The position numbers and the translations under genes are program-made. A stretch of 64,000 bases of DNA. Source: Burkholderia sp. Ac-20365 (lineage in GTDB: Bacteria > Pseudomonadota > Gammaproteobacteria > Burkholderiales > Burkholderiaceae). Positions 9,271-17,997 of the stretch are shown here, in pieces; position 1 is the stretch's first letter; every line of letters starts with the position of its first letter. The stretch lies in contig NZ_JAAGPI010000007.1 of assembly GCF_017104715.1 (NCBI RefSeq), positions 186,001 through 250,000 of the forward strand. The letters are read 5' to 3'. Below the pieces are notes generated by a model. The model saw only the letters and a program-made list of their open reading frames with translations, had not been told where the DNA came from and did no database searches.

Positions 9271-10203
9271 TCAGGCATCGTTCGAGACGGTGGAATGCAA
9301 CTCGACCGTTGTGTTGGCACTGCGCGGCCAAGGTACCGTCGCGATCACGGAGGCCAGTACCATAAGAATCCCGCCGAGCCAGCCCCAGACCGAAAGGTGT
9401 TCGCCAAGCCACGCGTACGCAAACAGCGCGCCGAACGCCGGTTCGCTTCCCATCAGTAACGCGACGCGCGTCGGGCTACTGTGCTTGACCGCAAAGTTTT
9501 GCGCGAAGAACGCGAACAGCGTGCACGCGATGACCAGGTAACCGACGCTCATCCAGAAGGTCTCATGCCCAGCCAGCGCAGGCACCGCACGCAATTGCTG
9601 GGAGGCAAACACTGCTGCGGCAATCGCGCTGCCTGCTGCGACGGTGCCCGCCTGGACGGCCGTCACCGACAACGGAGCGAGCGCAGCGTCGCGCATCACG
9701 CGTTTGGTCACGCACACCATGAATGCGCGCAACAGCGCCGCCAGAAGAATCAGTGCGTCGCCCGCAGTGGGAATCGACACGCCGCCGCTCACCAATGCGG
9801 CACCCGCCAGCGACAGCACGACGGCCATCCATTCGACAGGCACCGGCCTTCTTTTCAGAAGTACCCATTCGACGAGCGGCGTGAGCACGACGCACAAGCT
9901 GATGAGAAAGGCCGCGTTCGATGCGCTCGTCAGCGAGATTCCAAACGTCTCGGCCAGAAAGATGCCGAGCAGCAGCATGCCGCAGCCGATGGTCCCGGCC
10001 AACGCGGATGCCTTGACATGCCGGAGTGAGCGCAATGCCGGCGACAGTACGAGAAACGTCAACCCAAAGCGCAGTGCGAGGAGGCCCAGGACAGGATAGA
10101 AGGCAAGTGCGACTTTGACGACTCCATAGCTGGTGCCCCACACCATCGCGACGGCGAGCAGCATCAGGTCGGAGATCAGGAGCAAGCGTTTCTGTTTCGA
10201 CAT
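9271..10203 (-). CDS. EamA/DMT family transporter
   Basis: A 310-residue inner-membrane exporter of the drug/metabolite transporter superfamily, with ten predicted transmembrane helices in two EamA repeats. Typical family features are MVWGTSYGVVK in helix 1, LALRFGLTFLVL in helix 2, and near the C-terminus LLMGSEPAFGALFAYAWLGE. It begins at the ATG at 10203. A LysR gene is divergent from it across 128 bp, so that regulator probably controls it. Efflux of a metabolite or amino acid is likely; the substrate is not visible. Confidence 0.9.
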   Translation of the reverse strand: MSKQKRLLLISDLMLLAVAMVWGTSYGVVKVALAFYPVLGLLALRFGLTFLVLSPALRSLRHVKASALAGTIGCGMLLLGIFLAETFGISLTSASNAAFLISLCVVLTPLVEWVLLKRRPVPVEWMAVVLSLAGAALVSGGVSIPTAGDALILLAALLRAFMVCVTKRVMRDAALAPLSVTAVQAGTVAAGSAIAAAVFASQQLRAVPALAGHETFWMSVGYLVIACTLFAFFAQNFAVKHSSPTRVALLMGSEPAFGALFAYAWLGEHLSVWGWLGGILMVLASVIATVPWPRSANTTVELHSTVSNDA

Positions 10204-10331
10204 GGCGGACCTGCAATTTACGTTTCGATAGTCCAGATTGTCGAGTATTGCGCCCGAAACTATAATCGTGTCTCGGGGAACATCTTCTATGTCACGGATG
10301 CATAAATGTCCCGGCCGATGCGAGCACGACA

Positions 10332-11258
10332 ATGAATCCAGTGGAGCTTTTCGCGCTGTTGCCCGATATGGCGACGTTTGCCCGCGTGGTCGATGCGGGC
10401 AATTTTTCCGTTGCTGCGCGCCAGCTGGGCAGCACGCCGTCGACGGTGAGCAGGCAGATCAAACGCCTTGAGGAATCCCTCGGCACGCGCCTGCTGGAGC
10501 GGTCGACTCGCAGCATCCGGCTGACGGATTCGGGCACGCAGGTGTACCGCTATTGCCGCGACATTGTCGGCGCGGCATCGGGTGCAATCGATGTCGCTGG
10601 ACAAGTGGTCGGCGAGCCGCGCGGCAAGGTCACGGTCAGTGCACCAGGTGCGTTCGCCAGATCCGTTATCCATCCGCTGATTCCGGAATTTTTGCGCAAC
10701 TGGCCCGACGTCGACATTCAACTGGTCTTCACGGACCGTGAAATCGACCCGCTGCGCGACGACGTCGATCTTGTGATTCGATTGACCCGTTCGCCGCCGT
10801 TGAACCTTGCGGCACGCAAACTGGGCGCGGTGAGATGGTTGTTATGCGCATCGCCCGCTTATCTCGCGGCCCGTGGCACACCGGACGAGCCGCGCGATCT
10901 TGCTCGGCACGAATGCCTGTACCTGGGAGAAACGGTCGACGACAACCGCTGGCATTTCCGGCGCGGTACCGAAACGCAGTCGATCGAAGTGAGAGGGCGC
11001 TACGTTGCGAATCATGCGGGTGCACGTCTTGATGCCGCGTTGCAGGATCTGGGTATTGCGATCTTGCCCGACTTCTCCGCTACGCGAGCGCTGGGGGAAG
11101 GCCGACTTGTTCAGGTTCTCGACGGATGGGAATTCGAGGCGCGTTCCTATATGGGACCGGTCTGGTTGCTGTATCCGCCTAACCGGTTCCTGCCGTCCAG
11201 GGTGAGGGCGTTGATCGACTATCTCGCGGATCATCTGCAGGACAGCGTGACTGAGTGA
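10332..11258 (+). CDS. LysR family transcriptional regulator
   Basis: A 308-residue LysR-type regulator. The winged helix-turn-helix is at residues 10-65 (FARVVDAGNFSVAARQLG, then STVSRQIKRLEESLGTRLLERSTR). Residues 95-300 form the substrate-binding fold, with the LysR-typical DLVIRLTRSPPLNLAARKLG. It resembles the large group of CrgA/DmlR-like regulators. Its divergent position relative to the EamA exporter gene suggests it controls that gene and possibly itself. Confidence 0.92.
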   Translation: MNPVELFALLPDMATFARVVDAGNFSVAARQLGSTPSTVSRQIKRLEESLGTRLLERSTRSIRLTDSGTQVYRYCRDIVGAASGAIDVAGQVVGEPRGKVTVSAPGAFARSVIHPLIPEFLRNWPDVDIQLVFTDREIDPLRDDVDLVIRLTRSPPLNLAARKLGAVRWLLCASPAYLAARGTPDEPRDLARHECLYLGETVDDNRWHFRRGTETQSIEVRGRYVANHAGARLDAALQDLGIAILPDFSATRALGEGRLVQVLDGWEFEARSYMGPVWLLYPPNRFLPSRVRALIDYLADHLQDSVTE

Positions 11259-11333
11259 TCGATGCGACGCGCGTGGAGCAGAGGGTTCGAGAAACGCGTA
11301 TCGTATCCGGATTCTTGACCCTTAATCGATTCC

Positions 11334-12215
11334 ATGTACGCTACTCGCCTTGACCGGACGCGCGCAGTCGCGATCGCTGCCACCTTCTTGACGCTGATGC
11401 TGACAGGCTGCGCGTCTTCGTCGTTGAATTCGCAAAGTTCATCGCGTGAGTCCGGGTCGCAAGGTGTCAGCGCGACGTCACTCGATGCCGCTATCAGTGG
11501 CCCGCAGCGCAGCGACCGGGCGCGTGCGCGGGACGTCTATCGTCATCCGGAACAGACGCTGCAGTTCTTTGGCCTTAGCCGGACGCAGGCGGTACTGGAG
11601 ATTGCTCCGGGAGGCGGATGGTATTCGGACATTCTTGCGCCTTATTTGCGCAATACTGGGCAACTCTATGAGGCGCAATATCTGAGTACATCGGCTGATC
11701 TTGCTGCAGAAGACAGTGCCACCGATATCGCTTATCGGCGCAAGCTCGCGGACAATCCGTCGGTTTATGGGAATGTCGTTGTCGGTACATTGCATGCGGG
11801 CCAGTTCAATGGATTCGATGCGAATGAGAGATTCGATCGAGTGTTCACGTTTCGGAATATCCATAACTGGATCAAGGACGGGCAACTCGATGCCAACCTG
11901 CGCGCGTTCTACGGCGCGTTAAAGCACGGCGGTGAACTTGGCGTCGAGGAGCATCGCGCGCGGCCGGGGACGACTGAGCAGCAGATGATCGATTCGGGTT
12001 ATGTGACTGAAGCGTTTGTCATCGAGCATGCGCAGGCGGCTGGATTCGTTCTGGTTGCTCGCAGTGAGATTAATGCGAATCCGAAAGATACGAAGGACTA
12101 TCCGCACGGTGTGTGGTCGCTGCCGCCGACTTATGAGGGCGGTGATGTGGATAGGGCGCGGTTTGCGGCTATTGGGGAGTCGGATCGGATGACGCTTAGG
12201 TTTGTTAAGCGTTAG
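11334..12215 (+). CDS. Lipoprotein with a SAM-dependent methyltransferase fold
   Basis: A 293-residue protein with a lipoprotein signal: hydrophobic core AIAATFLTLML, then lipobox LTGC with Cys26, then a Ser-rich linker. Residues 70-290 look like a class I methyltransferase: glycine-rich motif I VLEIAPGGGWYSDIL, an acidic turn, and DRVFTFRNIHNW in the motif IV/V region. It belongs to the predicted exported methyltransferase group (COG4798 type). An outer-membrane or periplasmic place is odd for an enzyme that needs cytosolic SAM, so either it binds another ligand or it has lost catalysis. It stands alone. Confidence 0.8.
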   Translation: MYATRLDRTRAVAIAATFLTLMLTGCASSSLNSQSSSRESGSQGVSATSLDAAISGPQRSDRARARDVYRHPEQTLQFFGLSRTQAVLEIAPGGGWYSDILAPYLRNTGQLYEAQYLSTSADLAAEDSATDIAYRRKLADNPSVYGNVVVGTLHAGQFNGFDANERFDRVFTFRNIHNWIKDGQLDANLRAFYGALKHGGELGVEEHRARPGTTEQQMIDSGYVTEAFVIEHAQAAGFVLVARSEINANPKDTKDYPHGVWSLPPTYEGGDVDRARFAAIGESDRMTLRFVKR

Positions 12216-12429
12216 GGGGAGTGATTCTCGGCCGTGTTCAGCTCGGCCTTAGCTGACGCTCGTGAATCTTTACTTATATGGCGGCTTATCGTCGTACTCC
12301 TGTCGTTCGACGATGATAAAGGTTATCGACCGCTGTGGGCTTCTGCGAATCGGTGGTTACGACCCGGAGCGGTCCATTGACAAACGTGAAAGCGGACCTT
12401 CGCGATCACCCATCACGAAGCGGGGCCCT

Positions 12430-13020
12430 TCATAGCTTGAATGGGAGGCTGTCGAATTCACATGCAAGAACGATTCTCTTGTAGATTTCATCATTCGTCT
12501 CGCTATGCAGACCGAATGTCAGATAGTAGTTCTTCCCTTCATGCTTGTGGAACACTACCGATTCCCCCGTCATTCTATTCGACGAGTTCTTGATCTCGAT
12601 TGAGTCAACAACCATATGATGGGAAAGGTACTTGGTGAATGCATCATCAATATATTGGGAGCCACTGGCTTGAGCAGCCGTATCCCACGCCTCGTTGAAG
12701 TGACGCCCTCCTTCCTTACTGCGCAGAAAGTTAAGCAGATTCCTTGGGAGAAACCTCGGGCTGGTGAAATGCTTTTTATAGAGACCGGTCAGCGGTGCAT
12801 GTTGAAATTGATCTTCGCGACCTGTCGCGCTTGAAGAACTAAGCCCTTCGAGCACTTTGATCGGTTGAGTAAGATCGAACGTCGAAAAGGTTCTATTAAT
12901 CTCGAACGAATACGCTTGAGCGAGCAAGACTGTACTGAGTCTTGACAAATCGAGCCCGTAGAACGCAACGGACTCGGCAGCCCAAGCAATTAGTTCTTCA
13001 CGGGAAAGGGAAGCGACCAT
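12430..13020 (-). CDS. Hypothetical protein in an AT-richer patch
   Basis: Protein of 196 residues from the ATG at 13020 (a GTG at 13092 would add 24; neither has a good ribosome site). I recognise no family. It is soluble, mixed alpha/beta in appearance, with no signal peptide, membrane span or clear catalytic motif; the last 70 residues (VVFHKHEGKNYYLTFGLHS) look like a beta-rich domain. Base composition is clearly lower in GC than in flanking genes and rare codons are frequent, which suggests recent acquisition. It sits beside an orphan Phd-type antitoxin on the same strand. Confidence 0.6.
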   Translation of the reverse strand: MVASLSREELIAWAAESVAFYGLDLSRLSTVLLAQAYSFEINRTFSTFDLTQPIKVLEGLSSSSATGREDQFQHAPLTGLYKKHFTSPRFLPRNLLNFLRSKEGGRHFNEAWDTAAQASGSQYIDDAFTKYLSHHMVVDSIEIKNSSNRMTGESVVFHKHEGKNYYLTFGLHSETNDEIYKRIVLACEFDSLPFKL

Positions 13021-13369
13021 GTCACCTGAAACTTCGGATGAGTAGCCAAATTGAGGAATCGAACACACAGCTACGTCTATGCGTTTGCGCACTGATTGTC
13101 GACGATTTACAGCCGCGTGTCGAACGTCTCAAACTCGCCGATCGTACTCATTCAAAGAAGCCGCCCGATAGCAGACGGAGGCATGCATTTAATGCTGAAC
13201 TCCGTTGACAGATATGGCTGTTCAAAGCTGTACCTACCGCGTCACCAATGAGCGCGTGCCCCAACGCTCACAAGCTGAACGCTCCTTGAACGGACGCAGA
13301 ATAGAGCCACATATGACTTACGTCACAAGTGCGCGACAACCTCATCACAAGGCGCTACGACATCCAACC

Positions 13370-13633
13370 TCACCCACGCCCCAACCTAAGCGGCCCAGCC
13401 AACTCCCCAAGAACACTATTAATTTCAACACGCTTATCCTCAAGAGCAACCGCATGTTCCACCGCAATCCTCTCAAGAAGACTGACAGCGCGATTAAGAG
13501 AATGAAAAGCCTGTATATCTTGCAAGACGGCTTTCGGAGCACCGTTCTCAGCGATAACGACGATGTCATTGCTGCCATGTACTGCAGCGAGGAGTTCGTC
13601 TGTGTGGACCCGCAGGTGAGTGACTGAAAACAT
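13370..13633 (-). CDS. Orphan Phd/YefM family antitoxin
   Basis: An 87-residue protein from the ATG at 13633 (an ATG at 13648 adds five residues). The N-terminal 50 residues match the Phd/YefM fold: SVTHLRVHTDELLAAV, then the strand-turn-strand IVVIAENGAPKAVLQDIQAF, the usual prevent-host-death signature. The C-terminal helix would normally wrap a toxin. No RelE, Doc or PIN toxin frame can be read downstream on this strand: the three frames between 13370 and 13140 are interrupted. It is therefore either a solitary antitoxin or what remains of a lost module. Confidence 0.65.
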   Translation of the reverse strand: MFSVTHLRVHTDELLAAVHGSNDIVVIAENGAPKAVLQDIQAFHSLNRAVSLLERIAVEHAVALEDKRVEINSVLGELAGPLRLGRG

Positions 13634-13841
13634 GCTTTGCTTCATCATCTGAGTGGCGCGAGGTTGAGGCGATATTCGTACCTGTCTAACGGCGCAACGG
13701 GATCGAACTTTAGCTCAGATGTAACGCAAGGGAATTAGGGATCGAGTCCACACGCGGACGAGAGGAAGAGACGTCAAAAAAACAGCGTCGCGCGCACCCG
13801 AAAAGATGCGCGCGACTTCATCGACAGCAAGCTAGCAGACG

Positions 13842-15284
13842 CTACGGCTTGTAACCATCAGTCAGCGTATTCATAAACGCGATGATGTCCTTGATTTCGC
13901 CATCAGTCATCGCAGGTTTATCCCCGAGTTTGCGATCAAAAGGCGCATCGGCGACGTCGATATTCGCGTGATACTTCGCCGGAAGATCGTCGTACTTTTC
14001 TGGCTTGCCCGCTGCATCGAGCGGATAGATCTTCTCAGGGCTCGTATTGCGCAGATTGTAGAAATCCATCACATGCTGGAGATCGTGATAAACGCCGTTG
14101 TGGAAGAACGTGTGTCGCGTGGCGACATTACGCAGCGTCGGCGTCAGGAACATCCCGCAATATTGCGTAAGCGTCGCTGCATCGTCACGGAAGGGGCCGC
14201 ATACGCCCATGTCATAGAAGTTCTTATCCTTATTGATGGCCAGATCACGGTTGCGCGGTACACCGAGTGCCTCGTATTGCGTGTCGGTGAAAAGCGGCGG
14301 CAAATGATCGGCCGTCGGCTTGCTCAGGTGGCATCCGGCGCAGTTGGCTTTGTCCGGGTCATTGAAGAGGCGCAAGCCGCGCAACTCCGCCTGTGTCAGA
14401 CGCGCCTTGCCCTGGAGCCAGTAATCGTATTTGCTCGTGAAGCGATGGAACGACGGGTCTTCGAACTGATACCGTCCCACTGCGAACATCGCCTCTTCGA
14501 AGAGCAGATCCGGCTGCTTGATGATCCGGTCTCCAAATAGCTGTTTGAACTGGTCGAGATACTTCGCGTTCAGCAGCTTGTGCACGACCTCGTCGGAGTT
14601 CTTGTTCGCCATCTCGACAGGATTCAGCATCGGGCCGACCGCCTGATCCTGCAGCGTGCTTGCGCGGCCGTCCCAGAACAGACCGCCCTGCGGCACCATC
14701 GCGGGCGCCGCGGGCGCCACGCCTGCCGTTTTCACCGCGCGTTGCGTGCCGCTTGCCGCCGTGGCCAGTTGATCGAGCGTGACGGGCGCGGCGTCCATGT
14801 CGTTCTGATCGGGACCGATCGAGAACGGAGCCTGACGGTAAAGGTAAGCAAGCGACGGCGGCGGCCGGTAGCCGGCGTCCGTCATATGCGGACCACCCAG
14901 CTGTACCGACAGGTCATTCGCTGGCCCATACGCATGCTCAGGGCTGTGACACGACGCGCACGACTGTTTGCCCGACGCCGAGAGCGACGGGTCGTTGAAA
15001 ATCTGTTTGCCGAGCAGGGCGACCGCGCTCAGCGGTTGGCTCGGCGGTACGTGCAGGACGACAGGCTGCGGATTCGCGCCCGTGACGTCTTCAACGATGG
15101 TGCCAATCGCAAGAGGCATCCGCTCCGGATAGATCGCCGCATAGGCGACAAAGGCCGCGCAGCCGGCCGCAATGGCGGCCGCGGTCCAGCCGAGTATGCG
15201 CAGAGCCTGTCGTTTGGCGCTCGCTGGGGGCGAGGAATTGCCGGCAGGCAGTGAGGGCGGCAATGCAGGGTTTGGAGAGCTCAT
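13842..15284 (-). CDS. Di-haem cytochrome c peroxidase (MauG/CcpA family)
   Basis: A 480-residue exported di-haem protein. An N-terminal anchor (LGWTAAAIAAGCAAFVAYAA, about 33-52) would hold it to the inner membrane facing the periplasm. Two haem c motifs are visible, CASCH near residue 115 and CAGCH near 315, each in the spacing expected for the two domains of bacterial cytochrome c peroxidases, and MTDGEIKDIIAFMNTLTDGY closes the protein. Family members reduce hydrogen peroxide with electrons from small cytochromes; MauG-like members oxidise proteins instead. The start is the ATG at 15284. It follows the phosphoesterase gene by 148 bp on the same strand. Confidence 0.88.
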   Translation of the reverse strand: MSSPNPALPPSLPAGNSSPPASAKRQALRILGWTAAAIAAGCAAFVAYAAIYPERMPLAIGTIVEDVTGANPQPVVLHVPPSQPLSAVALLGKQIFNDPSLSASGKQSCASCHSPEHAYGPANDLSVQLGGPHMTDAGYRPPPSLAYLYRQAPFSIGPDQNDMDAAPVTLDQLATAASGTQRAVKTAGVAPAAPAMVPQGGLFWDGRASTLQDQAVGPMLNPVEMANKNSDEVVHKLLNAKYLDQFKQLFGDRIIKQPDLLFEEAMFAVGRYQFEDPSFHRFTSKYDYWLQGKARLTQAELRGLRLFNDPDKANCAGCHLSKPTADHLPPLFTDTQYEALGVPRNRDLAINKDKNFYDMGVCGPFRDDAATLTQYCGMFLTPTLRNVATRHTFFHNGVYHDLQHVMDFYNLRNTSPEKIYPLDAAGKPEKYDDLPAKYHANIDVADAPFDRKLGDKPAMTDGEIKDIIAFMNTLTDGYKP

Positions 15285-15432
15285 GGCGATGATGGCAAAA
15301 ATAAATCCGGAAAAGACGTCGAGCCAGCACGTCACCGTGCTGGCTCGACCCACTTCAAGTTTTCTGGCGTCCCGCCTTCATTTGCGCCGGCGTGAGCCGG
15401 TGATGAAGGGAACGGACGGGACGCGCATCGGC

Positions 15433-17274
15433 TTAGTTCGTTGCCGGCGCAGCAGCCAGCTTCGTGCCGACAGTCGGGTCGAGGAAGACGGTCGGGTTGT
15501 TGCCCGTGCCAGTCAGGTTCAACATGCTGCGGATATCGCCCGCCGCGGCGTCGAACGAACCTGCGCCGAGACGCTTGCCACTGAGCCAGTTGTCTTCGAT
15601 GAACCTGACAACCGACGCCTGCGTGATTTGCGTGTGGTCAACAAAGTTCTGTTTGGCCCACGGCGAAACCACGAGGAACGGCGTCCGCGTACCCGGACCG
15701 CAACGGCCATTGACCGCACCGCCGTTGATACCGACCGGCTGCGTCGCGCCCGTGCCCGTGCACTGGCCCTGACCCGACAACTGGTCAGCGCCCGTGAAGG
15801 TCGCCGTCCCGACGTGGGTGACGAGCGACGTGTCGAACGACGAGTTTTTGATCGTCGGCACAACGTGGTCGTACCAGCCGTCGGAGTCGTCGTAGGCGAT
15901 CACGACAAGCGTGTTCTTCCAGTCAGGCTGTTGCTGCAGGAAGTTCGTGACCTTCACGACGAATGCCTGCTCGTCGAGCGGATCCGAATTGCCCGGGTGG
16001 CCATCGCCGATAGCCGGTGCCTTCAGGAAGCTGACCGACGGGAAGTTGCCCGCCTGCACAGCCGCGAAGAAGTCGTCGGTGTCGTACTGGTGGTGAACAG
16101 GCGTAGCCGTGTTGTCCAGCGTCGGCTCGGTGAAGCCGATCATCGCCGTCGAAGTCGGACGCTGGTGCGTCGGGTTCGCCGTCGACGTGTAGTACTGGAA
16201 CCACGCATGATGCTGGACATAGTCAGCCGGCGCGCTGCCAAGCACGTCCGACCACGTCGAGCGCAGGCAGCCCGTCGTACCGTTCGCGTTGACCGTCTGC
16301 AGGTTGAAGCCGCCCATGAAGCCGCCCCAAGTGACGTTCGAGGCGTTGAGCAGGTCTCCGATGTTCTTGCCGTTCATCATGCCCGTCGGGCCCGACGTCG
16401 CGGTTTGCGCTGATGCCGTGCAGGTGTCGGTGGTCGGGTCAAGGTCGCCGATCATCGTGAAGCTGCCCTGGCCGTCAGGAATCGCATTGTTGCTCGTCGT
16501 GACAGTCGGGTTCTTCGGGTTCGGCGTGACCGTCACGCCCTGGTTCTGGCCCGAGATCACTTCGATGGCACCCGGCGTCGACGGGCCGAACGTGTCGGTC
16601 CACGCGTTGTCGCTCATCGCGAAGTTCTGCGCGAGGTTCCAGTACGCGGTGACCGTGTTGCCGTCGAAGTAGCCGAGCACCTGCGCCGACGAGCCGAACT
16701 GGCCCGTGCTGCCCGCGATGATCGAGCTGGCCGACGTGAAGAGCGGGAACGCGTCCATCTTCAGGTTGTCATCGGCGAGCTGTTCGGGCGCGTAGCTGTG
16801 GTTCTGGCTCTTCGTATTCGCCTGCGAACGGTCGAGGCGGAACGGTTGCGCCGTGGTCGTGGTCAGCGCGGCGCCGAGGGTCGGCGGCGTGGTCGTTTGA
16901 CCGTTGACCGTCGCGGCGACGATGTTCGGCGACGTTGCCTGCGCGTTCGGATTAGCCGCGCCCGTCTGTCCGGCGCTCACGAGCGTGGCGATATCCGTCT
17001 GCGTGCCTGCTGCTGCGCTGAACGCCGGTTCGCCCGCCACGTTCGTCGCGCTCGGGTAAGTCGCGAAGTAGTGGTCGAAGGAGACGTTCTCGCCGAAGAT
17101 CACAACGAGGTGCTTGATGGGCGTCGCGGTCGCCAGGGCATCCTGCGCGGAAACAGCAGGCGTGGTCGGCGCGGTCGATGTCGTCGAGCCGTTGTGCGAA
17201 TTGCTGCCGCACGCGGCGATGGTCAACAGCGCTGCTACAGCGATAGCGCTGGGTAATATTGTCTTGTAAGACAT
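15433..17274 (-). CDS. Lipoprotein phosphoesterase (phospholipase C/acid phosphatase family)
   Basis: A 613-residue exported protein with a lipobox (LLTIAAC, Cys22) and a low-complexity Ser/Thr linker. The catalytic domain is of the phosphoesterase family that includes phospholipase C and AcpA: HLVVIFGENVSFDHYF near residue 55 (metal-binding Glu/Asn and nucleophile region), and late motifs YDDSDGWYDHV and GPGTRTPFLVVSPW. Members hydrolyse phosphate esters outside the cytoplasm. Start ATG at 17274 has GGAG about 10 bases upstream. The next gene on the strand is the di-haem peroxidase; whether they are co-transcribed is unclear. Confidence 0.88.
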   Translation of the reverse strand: MSYKTILPSAIAVAALLTIAACGSNSHNGSTTSTAPTTPAVSAQDALATATPIKHLVVIFGENVSFDHYFATYPSATNVAGEPAFSAAAGTQTDIATLVSAGQTGAANPNAQATSPNIVAATVNGQTTTPPTLGAALTTTTAQPFRLDRSQANTKSQNHSYAPEQLADDNLKMDAFPLFTSASSIIAGSTGQFGSSAQVLGYFDGNTVTAYWNLAQNFAMSDNAWTDTFGPSTPGAIEVISGQNQGVTVTPNPKNPTVTTSNNAIPDGQGSFTMIGDLDPTTDTCTASAQTATSGPTGMMNGKNIGDLLNASNVTWGGFMGGFNLQTVNANGTTGCLRSTWSDVLGSAPADYVQHHAWFQYYTSTANPTHQRPTSTAMIGFTEPTLDNTATPVHHQYDTDDFFAAVQAGNFPSVSFLKAPAIGDGHPGNSDPLDEQAFVVKVTNFLQQQPDWKNTLVVIAYDDSDGWYDHVVPTIKNSSFDTSLVTHVGTATFTGADQLSGQGQCTGTGATQPVGINGGAVNGRCGPGTRTPFLVVSPWAKQNFVDHTQITQASVVRFIEDNWLSGKRLGAGSFDAAAGDIRSMLNLTGTGNNPTVFLDPTVGTKLAAAPATN

Positions 17275-17997
17275 TTCTCGAGGGCTCCAGATTGCCGCTC
17301 AGCGCTCCGTTATACGTGGAGTTGCTGGGTTTTTTTTGGTGGAATTGCAAGCTCACTTCAATGTGTGATGAAGCAACGGGATTGAATCATCGTCATATTG
17401 CGTGATCGAGAAATATTCCTTACCGACCTATTACATCTATTACATACATAATTATTACGATTGCTTTCGTTATTATTTTCGTGAGATGTGCTGGCATGCC
17501 CGGGCGGCGCGGCGGGCAAGATAATCGTTGCGCGAGCGTGGGGTCGAATCTCGTTGGAAAAAGGCAGGTGATCTAATCGAATGAGGTGTCCGAAATAATT
17601 TTCGAAAGCGTTGGTCTGGGCGTAGACCTAAGCGAATACGTAGAGACACGCTTAAGCAATGATGCGTCGAGAAACGGATCAGTTCTGGTATTTCCACGGA
17701 GCACGACATGCAATGGAATGCCCTGAAGCAAGTGACCTTCTGCAACTCGATGTGGGGAATACATCGGGTGCGGCAGTCGTCGCGCTTCAGATGCACGGAA
17801 AGGTAATCGCACAAGCGAAGTACGTTGCAACCAATCAGCGCCCGTGACGTCCCGCATCGATTCAGTTCACGATGTCTTTCCAGCAGTCGGTAGAGGCACT
17901 TCCGATGTCACGCCCGGATTAACGATCTAACATCGATAATTCAACCTGGGTGAACGCTCGCACTTTCGACCTGGGTCAATCACTCGTGGAGATTGCC
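17275..17997. other. Long intergenic region, AT-rich centre
   Basis: A 720-bp divergent gap. The middle (about 17390-17480) is markedly AT-rich, with tandem ATTACAT-like and TTATTA-like runs, and probably holds the promoter of the phosphoesterase gene. Short frames on both strands lack ribosome sites and protein-like composition. I see no RNA gene. Confidence 0.5.
17944..17979 (+). repeat. Direct repeat ACCTGGGT-(C/G)AA
   Basis: Two copies, ACCTGGGTGAA (17944-17954) and ACCTGGGTCAA (17969-17979), 25 bp apart and just ahead of the Rieske-FAD reductase start. The spacing of two and a half helical turns could suit a regulator, or it may be a small duplication. Confidence 0.35.

Noticed and set aside
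13140..13370. RelE/Doc-type toxin downstream of the Phd-like antitoxin
   Set aside because: All three minus-strand frames here are interrupted within about 25 codons and none reads like a toxin.
13705..13755. tRNA-like pieces: TAGCTCAG at 13711 and ATCGAGTCC at 13742
   Set aside because: The D-arm-like and T-arm-like pieces are about 12 nt too close, and no acceptor or anticodon stem pairs can be drawn.
17473..17857. Minus-strand frames in the long gap before the Rieske-FAD gene
   Set aside because: Cys/Arg/His-rich composition, no ribosome site and no family resemblance.
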